DNA from: an uncultured Pseudomonadota bacterium
Lineage (GTDB): Bacteria > Myxococcota_A > UBA796 > SXON01
Assembly (NCBI GenBank): GCA_903900265.1
Contig: CAIUMM010000040.1
Location: 19,912 to 83,911 of the forward strand
Direction of reading: 5' to 3'
Length of the DNA stretch: 64,000 nucleotides
Below the pieces are notes generated by a model. It worked only from the letters and a program-made list of their open reading frames with translations, did not search any database and had not been told where the DNA came from. The position numbers and the translations under genes were made by a program. Shown here piece by piece: positions 25,991-34,743 of the stretch (the stretch's first letter is position 1; each line of letters starts with the position of its first letter).

Positions 25991-26730
25991 TGTGCGCTCC
26001 CATTGAACCAGTATGCCATTCCGACCTCCCCCGCGAGGAGCGGGTAGGTCTCTTCGGCCCCGAGGCCGCTCTCGACGCGTACATCCCCCGCAGGGATCGA
26101 CGTCGCGACGAAGTAGCTCAGCGGCCCATCCACCACCGCAGTGACCACGCCTTCGTCGTCCACGCGGAAGCACGAAGGGACGATGCCGGCGACCCGGACA
26201 TCCTCGCAGGCCCACGGCGCCTCGTCGTCGCCCGTCCAAGGCGCACCGATCACCGTGACCATGCCGCTGTCCGCAGGGGCGCGCACCGAATCGCCCAGCA
26301 GCGTCAGCAGCGCGTCTACGCCCTCGGCCTCCGCCCCAAACAACGCTCCCGCAAACCACGACGCATCCCGGTCGGGCGACGCGAAGCGCCAAACCGCCGC
26401 CGGGCTGGTGGACAAGCGCACGGTAAACCGCGTTGAAGGGGGCAAGTCGACGCTCCAGTACCCGGCGTAGTCCTCGTAGGGCTCAGTCGCGACGACCGTC
26501 TCCGCTGCGGACCCTTCTGCCCCAGCGTCCGGGACGAACTCCACGGTCTCGTCCCCCGTCGCGCCTTCGGCGAACCGCGAGTAGAGCGCGTCGGCCTGCG
26601 GCGAGCTGTAGACGTAGCCAGACCAGGTGACAAGCCCGTCCTCCACCGGCGGGGTGGTGCAGCCGGCCGCGAGGACTACGCCGAGGAGGAATCCTCGGCC
26701 CATCGGCGCACATCCAAAAAGCAAACCCAT
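25987..26730 (-). CDS. Unknown secreted lipoprotein
   Basis: About 247 residues with a signal peptide and lipobox (LGVVLAAGCTTPP). The mature part is acidic and beta-rich (TRFTVRLSTSPAAVWRFASPD; GVVTAVVDGPLSYFVATSIPAG) without a known motif; it may be a paralogue of the downstream lipoprotein in overall layout. Two adjacent ATGs lie at 26733 and 26730; the GAGGGGG upstream is better spaced for 26730. ATG at 26703 is a third option. It is followed by a four-base overlap with the next lipoprotein gene and starts 15 bases after recO, so it may be carried on the recO transcript. Confidence 0.6.
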   Translation of the reverse strand: MGLLFGCAPMGRGFLLGVVLAAGCTTPPVEDGLVTWSGYVYSSPQADALYSRFAEGATGDETVEFVPDAGAEGSAAETVVATEPYEDYAGYWSVDLPPSTRFTVRLSTSPAAVWRFASPDRDASWFAGALFGAEAEGVDALLTLLGDSVRAPADSGMVTVIGAPWTGDDEAPWACEDVRVAGIVPSCFRVDDEGVVTAVVDGPLSYFVATSIPAGDVRVESGLGAEETYPLLAGEVGMAYWFNGSAQ

Positions 26731-26744
26731 CATCACCCCCCTCG

Positions 26745-27476
26745 CTAACCCTGCAGCCACACGCGTGCGCGCAGCCCCTGACCCAGATGCGCCTCGACCA
26801 GCGCGAGCATGGGCGCCACTGCGGCGCGCTCCCCGTAGGCCTGCAGCAGCGGCAAGCGACGTAGCTGAGCCAACTGTGCAAGGTCTTCCAAGGGGATTCG
26901 AGGCGAGCCCGCGACGTCCGGCGGGACGTGGTCCACATGGAACGCCCCGCCTCCTTGGGGGACCCACGCCATCGGGAGCGCCGGCGCCTCCCCACACGCA
27001 GGACAACGCTCCAGCGCAGGCGCCAGCCCTCCGAAGGTCAGCAGCTTCGCCAGCAGCGCCGCGAGGAAGCCATCCGAAGGGTCTTCGGGGTGCTGGTCCA
27101 ACAGCAAAAGCGCAGTCTCCAAGCATCCAAACAACCGCGTATCGGGGACGGTTGTGGCGAGCGCACCGGCGACCTCGCACGCGATCGCAGCCGGCCCGAG
27201 CCGCTCCAAACGTGCCCGCAAGCCGATCCGGCTCTCCAGCACCTCGGCCCCGACCAGCGTATACAAGTCGGAGGACCCCGAACGCAGCCCCACCCGTGCG
27301 CGCACGCCAAGATCTAAACCCGCGAAGGGGCTTTTCGCGCGGCGCGCTCGATTGCCCCACGCAGACACGCGACCACGCTCGGCGGTGAGCAAATAGTAGA
27401 TGCGGTCGTCCTCGCCCTGATCGAGGCGCCCGACGACGATCGCGTCGACCGTCTCCGTTGTTCGACGGGCAGCCAC
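26745..27476 (-). CDS. recO: DNA repair protein RecO
   Basis: 243 residues. The N-terminal OB-fold (TVDAIVVGRLDQGEDDRIYYLLTAERGRVSAWGNRARRAKS split by a loop) and the C-terminal helical part with CPACG near 160 are typical of RecO. RecO loads RecA onto single-strand gaps together with RecR. Only one Cys pair is visible, so the zinc site seems reduced. The start is GTG at 27476. The stop of the RodZ-like gene lies six bases upstream, so recO is last in a run with the RodZ-like and TPR genes. Confidence 0.9.
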   Translation of the reverse strand: MAARRTTETVDAIVVGRLDQGEDDRIYYLLTAERGRVSAWGNRARRAKSPFAGLDLGVRARVGLRSGSSDLYTLVGAEVLESRIGLRARLERLGPAAIACEVAGALATTVPDTRLFGCLETALLLLDQHPEDPSDGFLAALLAKLLTFGGLAPALERCPACGEAPALPMAWVPQGGGAFHVDHVPPDVAGSPRIPLEDLAQLAQLRRLPLLQAYGERAAVAPMLALVEAHLGQGLRARVWLQG

Positions 27477-27482
27477 GTGGCG

Positions 27483-28139
27483 CTACTCGCCGTCGTCGAT
27501 GAACACCAGCCGACGGGGCCGTGACTGGTGGCCCAGTGGCTTCAGGGGTTTGCCCTGAAACTGGAGCTCCAGACCATCGAGGGTCTCCAACTCGATGCTG
27601 ACCTTGTCGCGACCGCCGAACGTCATGCCCTTACCGGGCTTCAACGCCTCAGCGAACCGCATCTCACCGTCCACAAATACCCGCAAGCGAATCGCCTCTT
27701 CGACGTCCACCTTCACGGAGAGGTCGGTGGGCTCTCCAACCGCCGCGGTCTCCGTTGGCGCCGCCGCCCCAAAAAGCTTGATCAGCGCCAGCAATACGAG
27801 CGCCGATGCCCCGCCTACCGCCGCGGTTTGGTACGCACGCCTGCGGGAAGCCGAGGAGGGATGCGCCGGGCTGGTCACGGTCAAAACTGGGGATCCGTCC
27901 TCCTCTTCCGCAGGGGCGACGACGCGCGTGCCCGCGGGCGCGACCTCAGGAAGATCGAGCAGCACTCTGTACTTTTTGGTAAATCCAAGCAGGAATGGCC
28001 CGGACGGGAACGCCGTCAAGTCATCCTTCTCAAGCGCTTCGAGGTAGCGCGGGTTGATGCGCGTGCGCGCGCTGACCTCAGCGAGGGTCCAGCCCTTGGC
28101 TTCCCGGGCAGCACGGAGCTGTTGACCTTGAGTGCTCAT
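27483..28139 (-). CDS. rodZ: RodZ-like transmembrane regulator with N-terminal HTH
   Basis: 218 residues. An Xre/HTH_25-type helix-turn-helix occupies residues 5-65 (LRAAREAKGWTLAEVSARTRINPRYLEAL). A Pro/Ser linker follows, then one membrane segment near 113-132 (TAAVGGASALVLLALIKLF), and a beta-rich periplasmic domain (DUF4115-like, VDVEEAIRLRVFVDG). This is the RodZ layout; RodZ ties MreB to the elongation machinery. The protein is shorter than E. coli RodZ, as in many deltaproteobacterial versions. ATG at 28139 overlaps the TPR gene's TGA (ATGA). Confidence 0.8.
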   Translation of the reverse strand: MSTQGQQLRAAREAKGWTLAEVSARTRINPRYLEALEKDDLTAFPSGPFLLGFTKKYRVLLDLPEVAPAGTRVVAPAEEEDGSPVLTVTSPAHPSSASRRRAYQTAAVGGASALVLLALIKLFGAAAPTETAAVGEPTDLSVKVDVEEAIRLRVFVDGEMRFAEALKPGKGMTFGGRDKVSIELETLDGLELQFQGKPLKPLGHQSRPRRLVFIDDGE

Positions 28140-28894
28140 GAGCCCGTCAGGCAGGCCCGGGCCTGATCACCAAGCGGCGTACCGCGCATCTTCTCCACCA
28201 GCTGCCGCAGCGCGTCCCGGCCAAGCTCGGGGGCGTCTCCCTTGGCTTGCAGGCACGCCACCCGCACATCGGCGCCTTGCGCGTCGGCCGGGCAGTTCGC
28301 CTTCAAGCCATCGTAGGCGGCGACCGCATTGTCGGGATGTCCCAGCTTTTCTTCCGCGAGGCCGAGGTGAAACCAGCCCTGACAGAGCGTAGGCGCGCGA
28401 CGCGTCGCCTCCCGCGCGCTCTCCACGGCCTTCGCGTAGTCGCCGTTCTCCACGTAGGCGAGCGAGAGATTGGAAAGGACCAACGCCACATTCCGGTACT
28501 CAAGATCCCCCATCGCGCGGGTGAACAGCGCGATCGCCGCGGTGTTGTCTCCCCGGCGGAGCTTCATGGCGCCATAATTGACGAGGATCTCCGCCTCGTC
28601 CGGCTTGATCCGAAGCGCCCGCTTGAACTCGGCCTCGGCTTCCTCAGGGAGACCTTTGGAGAGGTACGCAACGGCGAGCAGGTTGGCCGCACGCCAGTTG
28701 CGCGGATCCTGCTCCTCCGCCCTGCGCAGCGCCTCAATCGCAGCCTCGGGGTTTCCCTCCCGGTAGTACGCAGCCGCGAGCTCGGTCTGCGCAGCGGCAC
28801 GCTCGGCGTTTTTGACCGATACACAGCCCACAAGCCCAGCGAGCGCTGAACCCAAGACCACATACGAGAGCAAACCGATCAGAGCATGACGCAT
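28136..28894 (-). CDS. TPR-repeat lipoprotein (PilF/PilW-like)
   Basis: 252 residues with a signal peptide and lipobox (ALAGLVGC). At least four TPR units run from about residue 35 (TELAAAYYREGNPEAAIEALRRAE; LAVAYLSKGLPEEAEAEFKRAL; LSLAYVENGDYAKAVESAREA; FHLGLAEEKLGHPDNAVAAYD). The size and layout match PilF/PilW pilotin-type lipoproteins that help PilQ assemble in the outer membrane, but no pilus genes are present here, so a general scaffold is possible. The start ATG at 28894 has GAGG five bases upstream; the GTG at 28900 is less likely. It is coupled to the RodZ-like gene. Confidence 0.75.
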   Translation of the reverse strand: MRHALIGLLSYVVLGSALAGLVGCVSVKNAERAAAQTELAAAYYREGNPEAAIEALRRAEEQDPRNWRAANLLAVAYLSKGLPEEAEAEFKRALRIKPDEAEILVNYGAMKLRRGDNTAAIALFTRAMGDLEYRNVALVLSNLSLAYVENGDYAKAVESAREATRRAPTLCQGWFHLGLAEEKLGHPDNAVAAYDGLKANCPADAQGADVRVACLQAKGDAPELGRDALRQLVEKMRGTPLGDQARACLTGS

Positions 28895-28906
28895 GAACAC
28901 CTCGAA

Positions 28907-29767
28907 CTACACCGGCATGTACTTCCCAATCAACGGGGCGAGCGCGCGGCGCGTCTCTGCGGTCACCGCACCCGGCTGGGTGAGGATCGCCGTGGCTAGC
29001 GCGTTCGATTGGGGCGAAGGCTGATTGTAAGCGAGGATCTGGGGAACAACGTTCCGAACCACCTGCTTGGCCAGCGCAGCGTTCTGGTGCAGGACCGCGA
29101 CCACCTGATCGACCGTGACCGCATCGTGATCGGGGTGCCAGCAGTCGTAGTCCGTCGCCATCGCGATGGTGGCGTAGGACATCTCCGCTTCCCGGGCGAG
29201 CTTGGCCTCCGGCATGTTGGTCATGCCGATGACGCTCGCGCCCCAGGAGCGATGCAAATTGGACTCGGCGCGCGTAGAGAACGCAGGTCCTTCCATACAA
29301 ACGTACGTACCGCCGTCATGAACCTTCGCGCCAGCCTCGCGGGCTGCCTGCAACAAGAAGCCACGGAGGACGCCGCAGACCGGGTCCCCAAACGCCACGT
29401 GCGCCACAAGGCCCTTCTCGAAGAAGGTGTTCTGACGCTTGAAGGTCTTGTCGATGAACTGATCGACGACGACGATGTGCCCAGGAGCGATGTCCCCGCG
29501 CAGGGAGCCGACAGCGCTCACGGAGACGATCCACTCCACACCGACCTGCTTCAACGCGAAGATATTGGCGCGATAGTTGACCTCGGAGGGGTTGAACCGG
29601 TGGCCACGCCCATGACGCGGGAGGAACACGAGCTCCACCCCACCGTAGGTGCCGATGATCAGGTTGTCCGAAGGCTCACCGTAGGGCGTGGACACGCGCT
29701 CTTCACGAACGTTCTCGAGGCCGTCCATCTCGTACAGGCCGCTTCCGCCGATCACACCGATTCTCAT
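28907..29767 (-). CDS. mtnP: S-methyl-5'-thioadenosine phosphorylase
   Basis: 286 residues of the PNP/MTAP class. The phosphate-binding IGGSGLYEM loop is at residues 6-14, PRHGRGHR near 49, SVSAVGSLR near 80, the substrate-binding CMEGPAFSTRAES near 165, and ATDYDCWHPDH near 205, in which the aspartate selects adenine. It converts methylthioadenosine and phosphate to adenine and methylthioribose-1-phosphate in the methionine salvage path, in the cytoplasm. ATG at 29767 starts the conserved MRIGVIGGSG. The nearby genes are general housekeeping genes and give no operon hint for methionine salvage. Confidence 0.93.
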   Translation of the reverse strand: MRIGVIGGSGLYEMDGLENVREERVSTPYGEPSDNLIIGTYGGVELVFLPRHGRGHRFNPSEVNYRANIFALKQVGVEWIVSVSAVGSLRGDIAPGHIVVVDQFIDKTFKRQNTFFEKGLVAHVAFGDPVCGVLRGFLLQAAREAGAKVHDGGTYVCMEGPAFSTRAESNLHRSWGASVIGMTNMPEAKLAREAEMSYATIAMATDYDCWHPDHDAVTVDQVVAVLHQNAALAKQVVRNVVPQILAYNQPSPQSNALATAILTQPGAVTAETRRALAPLIGKYMPV

Positions 29768-29829
29768 GACTACTCCAAGAATGACATCGCGAGGCTAACG
29801 CAGCGCACCGAACCCTGACGGCTGAACCC

Positions 29830-30168
29830 TCAGAAGAGAGAGCCGGCGCCAGACCCGTTCGCTACCGCCAGCGCGGAGTTAGGATCCGCGAACCGGTACA
29901 CGGTGCTGCCTTTAGGGACAAGCAGGAGATCCTCCGCAGCCGCGCGACGTAGGGTCGCCTCATCGTTGCGCAGCTGGTCCACTTCACGTTGCAGGCGCGC
30001 TACGTCGGCGTCGATCTCGTCACGATGCCGATTGGCAGCGCTTAGCTCTGCCTCAATGCGCTGCGCGTGCAACCACCCGCTGCTTCCAAAAACCGCGAAG
30101 TAGCAAAGCGCTACGATCGCGCCGGCCGGCAGCAGGGTGAACGCGAAAAAGCGTGTGAGTACAGGCAT
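29830..30168 (-). CDS. ftsB: FtsB/DivIC-like septum formation initiator
   Basis: 112 residues: a short cytoplasmic N-terminus, one membrane segment near 7-27 (FAFTLLPAGAIVALCYFAVFG), then a coiled coil (RIEAELSAANRHRDEI and VARLQREVDQLRNDE) and a short end with VPKGSTVYRF. This layout fits FtsB/DivIC, a small bitopic protein of the FtsQBL division complex. ATG at 30168 is chosen; an in-frame ATG at 30183 adds five residues, and the ribosome signal is weak for both. It lies between mtnP and the EPS transferase on the same strand. Confidence 0.8.
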   Translation of the reverse strand: MPVLTRFFAFTLLPAGAIVALCYFAVFGSSGWLHAQRIEAELSAANRHRDEIDADVARLQREVDQLRNDEATLRRAAAEDLLLVPKGSTVYRFADPNSALAVANGSGAGSLF

Positions 30169-30257
30169 GAATGACCGCCCCATGAAGTATCCGTTGTCTG
30201 TTGACACGGCAAGGGGGAAAATTGGAAGAATCAGGGGTGCCAACACCGGATCAACGA

Positions 30258-31697
30258 CTACGACGCCCCGCGCCCCCGGAGCACCGCCGGCACCGTCTTC
30301 ACGAGGATCTGGAGATCCAGCCACAACGACCAGTTCTGGATGTACGCGATGTCGAGCCGCACCATGTCCACAAACCCGAGGTTTGACCTGCCGGACACCT
30401 GCCAAAGCCCGGTTATTCCAGGTACTACCTTAGACCGCTGGTCAAACCAGTACCGCAGCTCCGGATCGTGCTCGATGCCGATGAGGTCCTCCGCCGGCAA
30501 TGCGCGCGGCCCGACGAGGTTCATGTCTCCCCGAAGCACGTTGAGCAGCTGCGGCAGTTCATCGATGCTGTACTTCCGGATGAACCTACCAAAACGAGTG
30601 ATGCGAGGATCGGCTGCGATCTTGAACAGGCGCCCGTCGGCCTCGTTCTGGCCGCGCAGCCCGTCTTTGAGCTCCTCCGCGTTCACCACCATCGATCGAA
30701 ACTTGTAGAACCCAAAGGTTCGACCGCCCTTCCCGACCCGCTTCCCGACGTAGAACACCGGTCCACCATCTTGCAGCTTGATCGCGAGGCAGACCAGAAG
30801 CACCGGGGCCAGAATCAGCGCCCCCCCAAGCAGGACGGCGAGCAGGTCAAACACCCGCTTCACCTGCGCGCCGAGCGTCGGGTAACGAATACCCACGAGA
30901 TCGATGAGATCGAGGTCCCCAATCCGCGCGAACCCGACGCGCGGGCTCACCGCGCCCCACGAATAGGGCGCTTGCAGCACCCGCAGCCCCATGCCGTCCG
31001 CCTGCACCGCCAACTTCAACGCATCCGGCCTCGCGATTTGTCGGGTGGCGAGGATCACGAGGCCAATGTCTTTGGCGTTGACCAGCGCGGCCAGATCGTC
31101 GATCGAGCCGAGGATCTGGTCCGCAGGCACCGCAGCCTCTCCCGACGCCGCCGTGCGCAGAAAACCGGCCACCGTGCACACATGGCGCGCGTGCCGTCGC
31201 AGGTGCTCGGACATCGCAGCGCCGTCCTCGCCGATGCCGACGATCAGCGCCCGTGCAGCCGTAGGCGGGGTCTCCAGCCGCAGCAACAGGCGAAAGGTCA
31301 GCAGCCGAGCGACCGCGAGCCAGAGCCAGGAAAATAGCAGAAACGGTACGACGAGCCCTTTCGGATACACGTGCTCCGCGAACAAGAAGTTCGCGAAAAT
31401 GGTGAACACCGCCATCGCCAACGCAGAGCGGCTCACCCCGGAGATGATGTTGACGCTGGACCCCATGCGGCCCGGATCGTGCAGTCCGAGCTGTCGAAGC
31501 GCGAACAGCCAGACCAGGATGCAGACCATCCCGGACGGCATCCATGGGTTCGGGAGCAGCAGCTCCCACAGCTTCACCTGAACAAGGCGCTGCAGGTTTG
31601 GCGCCAGCCACAGCCACGCCACCCATCCCGACGCGAGGCCGAGGAGCACGCAGCACGCATCGAGAAATGCGAGACTTAGGCCGATCCCACGACTCAT
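30258..31697 (-). CDS. Polyprenyl glycosylphosphotransferase starting exopolysaccharide repeat units
   Basis: 479 residues. Four N-terminal membrane segments lie within residues 1-145, a Rossmann-like domain follows (ARALIVGIGEDGAAMS near 165), and a fifth membrane segment near 285-310 precedes the bacterial sugar transferase domain (about 310-475) with GPVFYVGKRVGKGGRTFGFYKFRSM, KYSIDELPQLLNVLRGDMNLVGPRAL and PGITGLWQVSGRS. These are the WbaP/WcaJ/EpsZ-type motifs. The enzyme transfers a sugar-phosphate to undecaprenyl phosphate and so starts the repeat unit, in the inner membrane. It lies six bases after the Wza-like gene, so the two form an operon. Confidence 0.92.
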   Translation of the reverse strand: MSRGIGLSLAFLDACCVLLGLASGWVAWLWLAPNLQRLVQVKLWELLLPNPWMPSGMVCILVWLFALRQLGLHDPGRMGSSVNIISGVSRSALAMAVFTIFANFLFAEHVYPKGLVVPFLLFSWLWLAVARLLTFRLLLRLETPPTAARALIVGIGEDGAAMSEHLRRHARHVCTVAGFLRTAASGEAAVPADQILGSIDDLAALVNAKDIGLVILATRQIARPDALKLAVQADGMGLRVLQAPYSWGAVSPRVGFARIGDLDLIDLVGIRYPTLGAQVKRVFDLLAVLLGGALILAPVLLVCLAIKLQDGGPVFYVGKRVGKGGRTFGFYKFRSMVVNAEELKDGLRGQNEADGRLFKIAADPRITRFGRFIRKYSIDELPQLLNVLRGDMNLVGPRALPAEDLIGIEHDPELRYWFDQRSKVVPGITGLWQVSGRSNLGFVDMVRLDIAYIQNWSLWLDLQILVKTVPAVLRGRGAS

Positions 31698-31703
31698 GGC
31701 GCG

Positions 31704-32474
31704 CTAGTTCCCGCCCCCCACCGACTTGCCGTAGAGCACATTACGATAGATCGTCGACCCGCTCACAGCAGGCCCAATAATCGAGCTTATACGCTGAAAG
31801 AAACGCTGCACATTGGTGATGGTTTTGGGAGGGACCACCACGATGTCCCCCCGCTGCAGATAGACCATCTGCTCGAGGTCGCCCTCTCGAAAGATGGCGT
31901 CTACGTTCACCGTGTAGAGCTTGGGCTTCTCGAGCCCGCCGCGAATCAACAGCACGTTGCTGGTGTGCGCGTCCTGGCTGATGCCGCCCGCGCGCACGAT
32001 CGCCTCGAGGATCGACAGATCGTTGGTGATCTGCATCACCATCGGATTCGGGACCTCTCCGAGGACGAGCACCTTCTGGTTGGTGACGGCGGTGATGTTC
32101 ACCGCCACCTGCGCGTCAACGTAGTACTTGCCGATGCCTTCCTGCATGACCTTGACCACCTCGTCATAGGTCATACCCGCGATCTGCAGGCGACCAACGA
32201 GCGGAAAGCTGATCGCCCCGTCGGGCGCTACCGTCAGCTCCATCGTCAGATCCTCGTGTCGCCACACGGTGACCTTCAGCGAGTCTCCCGCGCCGAAGGT
32301 GAACCCCCCCGACGGAGGCAGCGCGATGTCCACATCGGCCTCAGCGACGTTCTCGGGGCGGTTCTTCGGAGCGCACCCTGAGGCGGGGAGCACCGCGAAC
32401 AAGAACGCTCCGAGCGCCGCGAACCGAAGCAACGCCGGGGGAGCGAAAGAGCGTGTAAAACAAGGAAAGCGCAT
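31704..32474 (-). CDS. Wza-like polysaccharide export lipoprotein
   Basis: 256 residues. A signal peptide ends in a lipobox (VLPASGC). The Poly_export domain (about 55-130; FGAGDSLKVTVWRHEDLTMELTVAPDG split over strands) is followed by a SLBB-type segment (VLVLGEVPNPMVMQITNDLSILEAI) and a C-terminal helical end. It forms the outer-membrane channel for EPS or capsule. ATG at 32474 is the first methionine before the signal. It faces the kinase gene across a 148-base divergent region with an inverted repeat and a promoter-like site. Confidence 0.9.
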   Translation of the reverse strand: MRFPCFTRSFAPPALLRFAALGAFLFAVLPASGCAPKNRPENVAEADVDIALPPSGGFTFGAGDSLKVTVWRHEDLTMELTVAPDGAISFPLVGRLQIAGMTYDEVVKVMQEGIGKYYVDAQVAVNITAVTNQKVLVLGEVPNPMVMQITNDLSILEAIVRAGGISQDAHTSNVLLIRGGLEKPKLYTVNVDAIFREGDLEQMVYLQRGDIVVVPPKTITNVQRFFQRISSIIGPAVSGSTIYRNVLYGKSVGGGN

Positions 32475-32499
32475 GGTGCCGGCAGGTAGCCGGGTTCTA

Positions 32500-32516
32500 C
32501 CCGTTCCGTCAACGGG
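32500..32516. other. Inverted repeat in the Wza/BY-kinase divergent region
   Basis: CCCGTT and AACGGG form perfect six-base arms with a five-base spacer (CCGTC). The site lies 26 bases upstream of the Wza-like start codon, between the two divergent EPS genes. Its place and symmetry suit an operator or a leader hairpin; there is no known consensus to match it to. Confidence 0.35.
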
Positions 32517-32544
32517 AGATGCCGGTCAGAAAACATCTAGGTGC

Positions 32545-32574
32545 TTGGCAAGGGGGCTCCGTCACGGCTATACG
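32545..32574 (+). promoter_or_regulatory. Promoter-like site for the BY-kinase gene
   Basis: TTGGCA (32545-32550) and TATACG (32569-32574) are separated by 18 bases. The boxes match the sigma-70 consensus in five and four of six positions. The site lies 49 bases before the ATG of the kinase gene, leaving a short untranslated leader with two GAAGG-type ribosome sites. Confidence 0.4.
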
Positions 32575-32622
32575 GTCGGCCCTTCATGCCGGCTTCCCCG
32601 GGTACGAAGGGGTCGAAGGCCT

Positions 32623-34743
32623 ATGGAACTCCTCAAAGTCTGGAACGCTCTGCTTCGGCGGAAATGGATCTTCCTTCAAGCCGTCGTGTTTTTTACTGTG
32701 GGCACGGCGCTGCTCGCGTTGGTGCTCCCCAAGCACTACGTCTCGGCGGCCAAAATCAGCGTCTCGACGTCGTCGACCTCGCTCTCGATCCTGGGAGACC
32801 TTGATCTGGGCGAGATGGCCTCCGCGCTGAACGGCTCCAGCGACGACATGGAGACGAAGATGGCGCTGGCGCAGATGCGCCCTGTGCTCGAAGAGGTGGT
32901 GTGGCGGCTGCAGCTGCGGGACATGTACGGCAAGCTGATCTCGCCCGAAAAGCTGCTCGCCCCAGGCATCGACGGATCGATCCTCGCCATGCCGGTGATG
33001 AGCATCGAGCAGGCACAAGGCACCGACATCCTCGTCGTGAGCGGCGAGGCCAACACGCCGGAGCTCGCTTCGCTGGTGGCCGACACCACCGTCGAAGTGT
33101 TCTTGAAGCTGTCGGTGGACTCTGCCAAAGCCGACACGAAAGAGGCGCTCACCTTCGTAAAGGGGCAGTTGGACGAGCTCTCGGCTCAGTTTGACAGCGA
33201 CTTAGCGAACCTCGCCTCGGGGCAAATCGCCGAGTCGGTGATCGAACTGGACAGCGAGACCAAGGGCGCAGTCGCCCGGGTGAACACGCTCATCGGCGAA
33301 CTGAACTCGACCAACGCGGAGATCCGCGATGTCGCCGCCCAGCTCCGCGAGCGCGGCGAGCAAAACCTGCGCGAGACGCCCGACCTCGTCGCGCCCTCGT
33401 CCACGGCGTCGAACAGCACGCTGAAGTCGCTCCGCGACAAGCTGACCGATCTTCGCTTGGGGCGGAGCACCGCTGCGCTGGACAAGACCGAGATTCATCC
33501 CGACGTCATCGCGCTGGACAAGCAGATTCAGGCGGTGCTGAAGGAGATCGAAGCCGCGCAGCGGGAGTCCCACGAGCTGGATCCCGCCATGGAGAACCTT
33601 CAGGTGCAGCTTGCGGGTCTCACCCAGCGCAAGAACGAGCTGATCGACACCCTCGGAACCACGGTGCAAGACGGCGCCGCGCTCCCTGAAAAAATGAGGA
33701 AGCTCGCCAAGCTCCAGCTTGCGGTGTCCGCGACCCAGTCGGTCTACGAGTCGCTGCTCGAGCAGCAGTACCAGATCGCCGTGGCCGAAGCGATGACCGT
33801 CTCGGACATGAAGCTCGTCGAAGCATCCAAGATGGCTGACAAGCCCGACTCGCCGAAGCTGCTGGTCTTCACCATCCTCGGCGCTTTTGTCGGCGTTTGC
33901 GCAGGTGCCGCGTTGGTGTTCCTGCTCGAATACGTCGACGACTCGGTGCGCACCCAAGACGACGTCCGCATCGTGTGGCACGTGCCCGTGCTCGGCTTCA
34001 TCCCGCGCTACAAGCTGAAGACCGGTCGCTTCATCGACTCGGTACCGCCCACCGACCCGCTGAGCGAGAGCTACCGCGCCATCCGCTCGGGCATCGCGTT
34101 TGCCGGCGTCGATCAAGCCATAAACATCCTGACGGTCACATCGTGTGCGCCGAGCGAAGGAAAGAGCACCTTCTGCACCAACCTCGCGATCGTGCTCGCC
34201 GCGGACGGAAAACGCGTGGTGGTGGTGGACTGTGACCTTCGGCGTCCGACCCAGCATAAAGCATTCTCGATGCTGACCAACCGGGTCGGCGTTTGTGACG
34301 TGCTGGCAGGAACGACCGCGCTGAACGATGCGCTGCAAGCAACGCCGGTGGCGAACTTCTCGGTGTTGACTACCGGTCCCCTGCCCTCAAACCCCGGCCG
34401 GCTTGTCGAGAGCCTGCGTCTGCGCTCGATGGTCGCCGAGCTCGCGCGCAGCTTCGACATGGTCATCGTCGATGCGCCCCCGATGCTCGCCGTGTCCGAC
34501 GCCGTGGCGCTCGCCCGAGCGAGCAAAGGCCTGATCATGGTCGTGGAGTCGGGTAAAACCACGCGCCGCATGCTGACGGACGTGCGCGCCCGGCTCGAAG
34601 GCGCTGCCCTGGAGCCGATCGGGATCGTGCTCAACAAGGTGGATCCGCGCTCCGGGAGCTACGGCTACTATCGCAAGTACGCGCAGCACTACTCGAAGGC
34701 GGTCGCCGACAACGAGCAAACCCGCGTGGGAGACGCGTCGTGA
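32623..34743 (+). CDS. Wzz/Wzc-type chain-length regulator fused to bacterial tyrosine kinase
   Basis: 706 residues. The N-terminal Wzz domain has a membrane segment near 15-33 (FLQAVVFFTVGTALLALVL), a long periplasmic coiled coil (about 180-400), and a second membrane segment near 410 (LVFTILGAFVGVCAGAALVFLLEYV). The cytoplasmic kinase domain (from about 460) has Walker A A509-P-S-E-G-K-S515, Walker A' VVVDCDLRRP near 533 and Walker B VIVDAPP near 615. The C-terminal tyrosine cluster has Tyr at 680, 682, 683, 686 and 690. It controls EPS chain length and export by autophosphorylation. GAAGG lies in front of ATG at 32623. It diverges from the Wza-like gene and overlaps the next gene. Confidence 0.93.
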   Translation: MELLKVWNALLRRKWIFLQAVVFFTVGTALLALVLPKHYVSAAKISVSTSSTSLSILGDLDLGEMASALNGSSDDMETKMALAQMRPVLEEVVWRLQLRDMYGKLISPEKLLAPGIDGSILAMPVMSIEQAQGTDILVVSGEANTPELASLVADTTVEVFLKLSVDSAKADTKEALTFVKGQLDELSAQFDSDLANLASGQIAESVIELDSETKGAVARVNTLIGELNSTNAEIRDVAAQLRERGEQNLRETPDLVAPSSTASNSTLKSLRDKLTDLRLGRSTAALDKTEIHPDVIALDKQIQAVLKEIEAAQRESHELDPAMENLQVQLAGLTQRKNELIDTLGTTVQDGAALPEKMRKLAKLQLAVSATQSVYESLLEQQYQIAVAEAMTVSDMKLVEASKMADKPDSPKLLVFTILGAFVGVCAGAALVFLLEYVDDSVRTQDDVRIVWHVPVLGFIPRYKLKTGRFIDSVPPTDPLSESYRAIRSGIAFAGVDQAINILTVTSCAPSEGKSTFCTNLAIVLAADGKRVVVVDCDLRRPTQHKAFSMLTNRVGVCDVLAGTTALNDALQATPVANFSVLTTGPLPSNPGRLVESLRLRSMVAELARSFDMVIVDAPPMLAVSDAVALARASKGLIMVVESGKTTRRMLTDVRARLEGAALEPIGIVLNKVDPRSGSYGYYRKYAQHYSKAVADNEQTRVGDAS

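Noticed and set aside
32541..32560. TTGGCAAGGGGGCTCC as a sigma-54 promoter
   Set aside because: The GC part of the -12 element is missing; the sigma-70-like pair TTGGCA-18-TATACG fits better.
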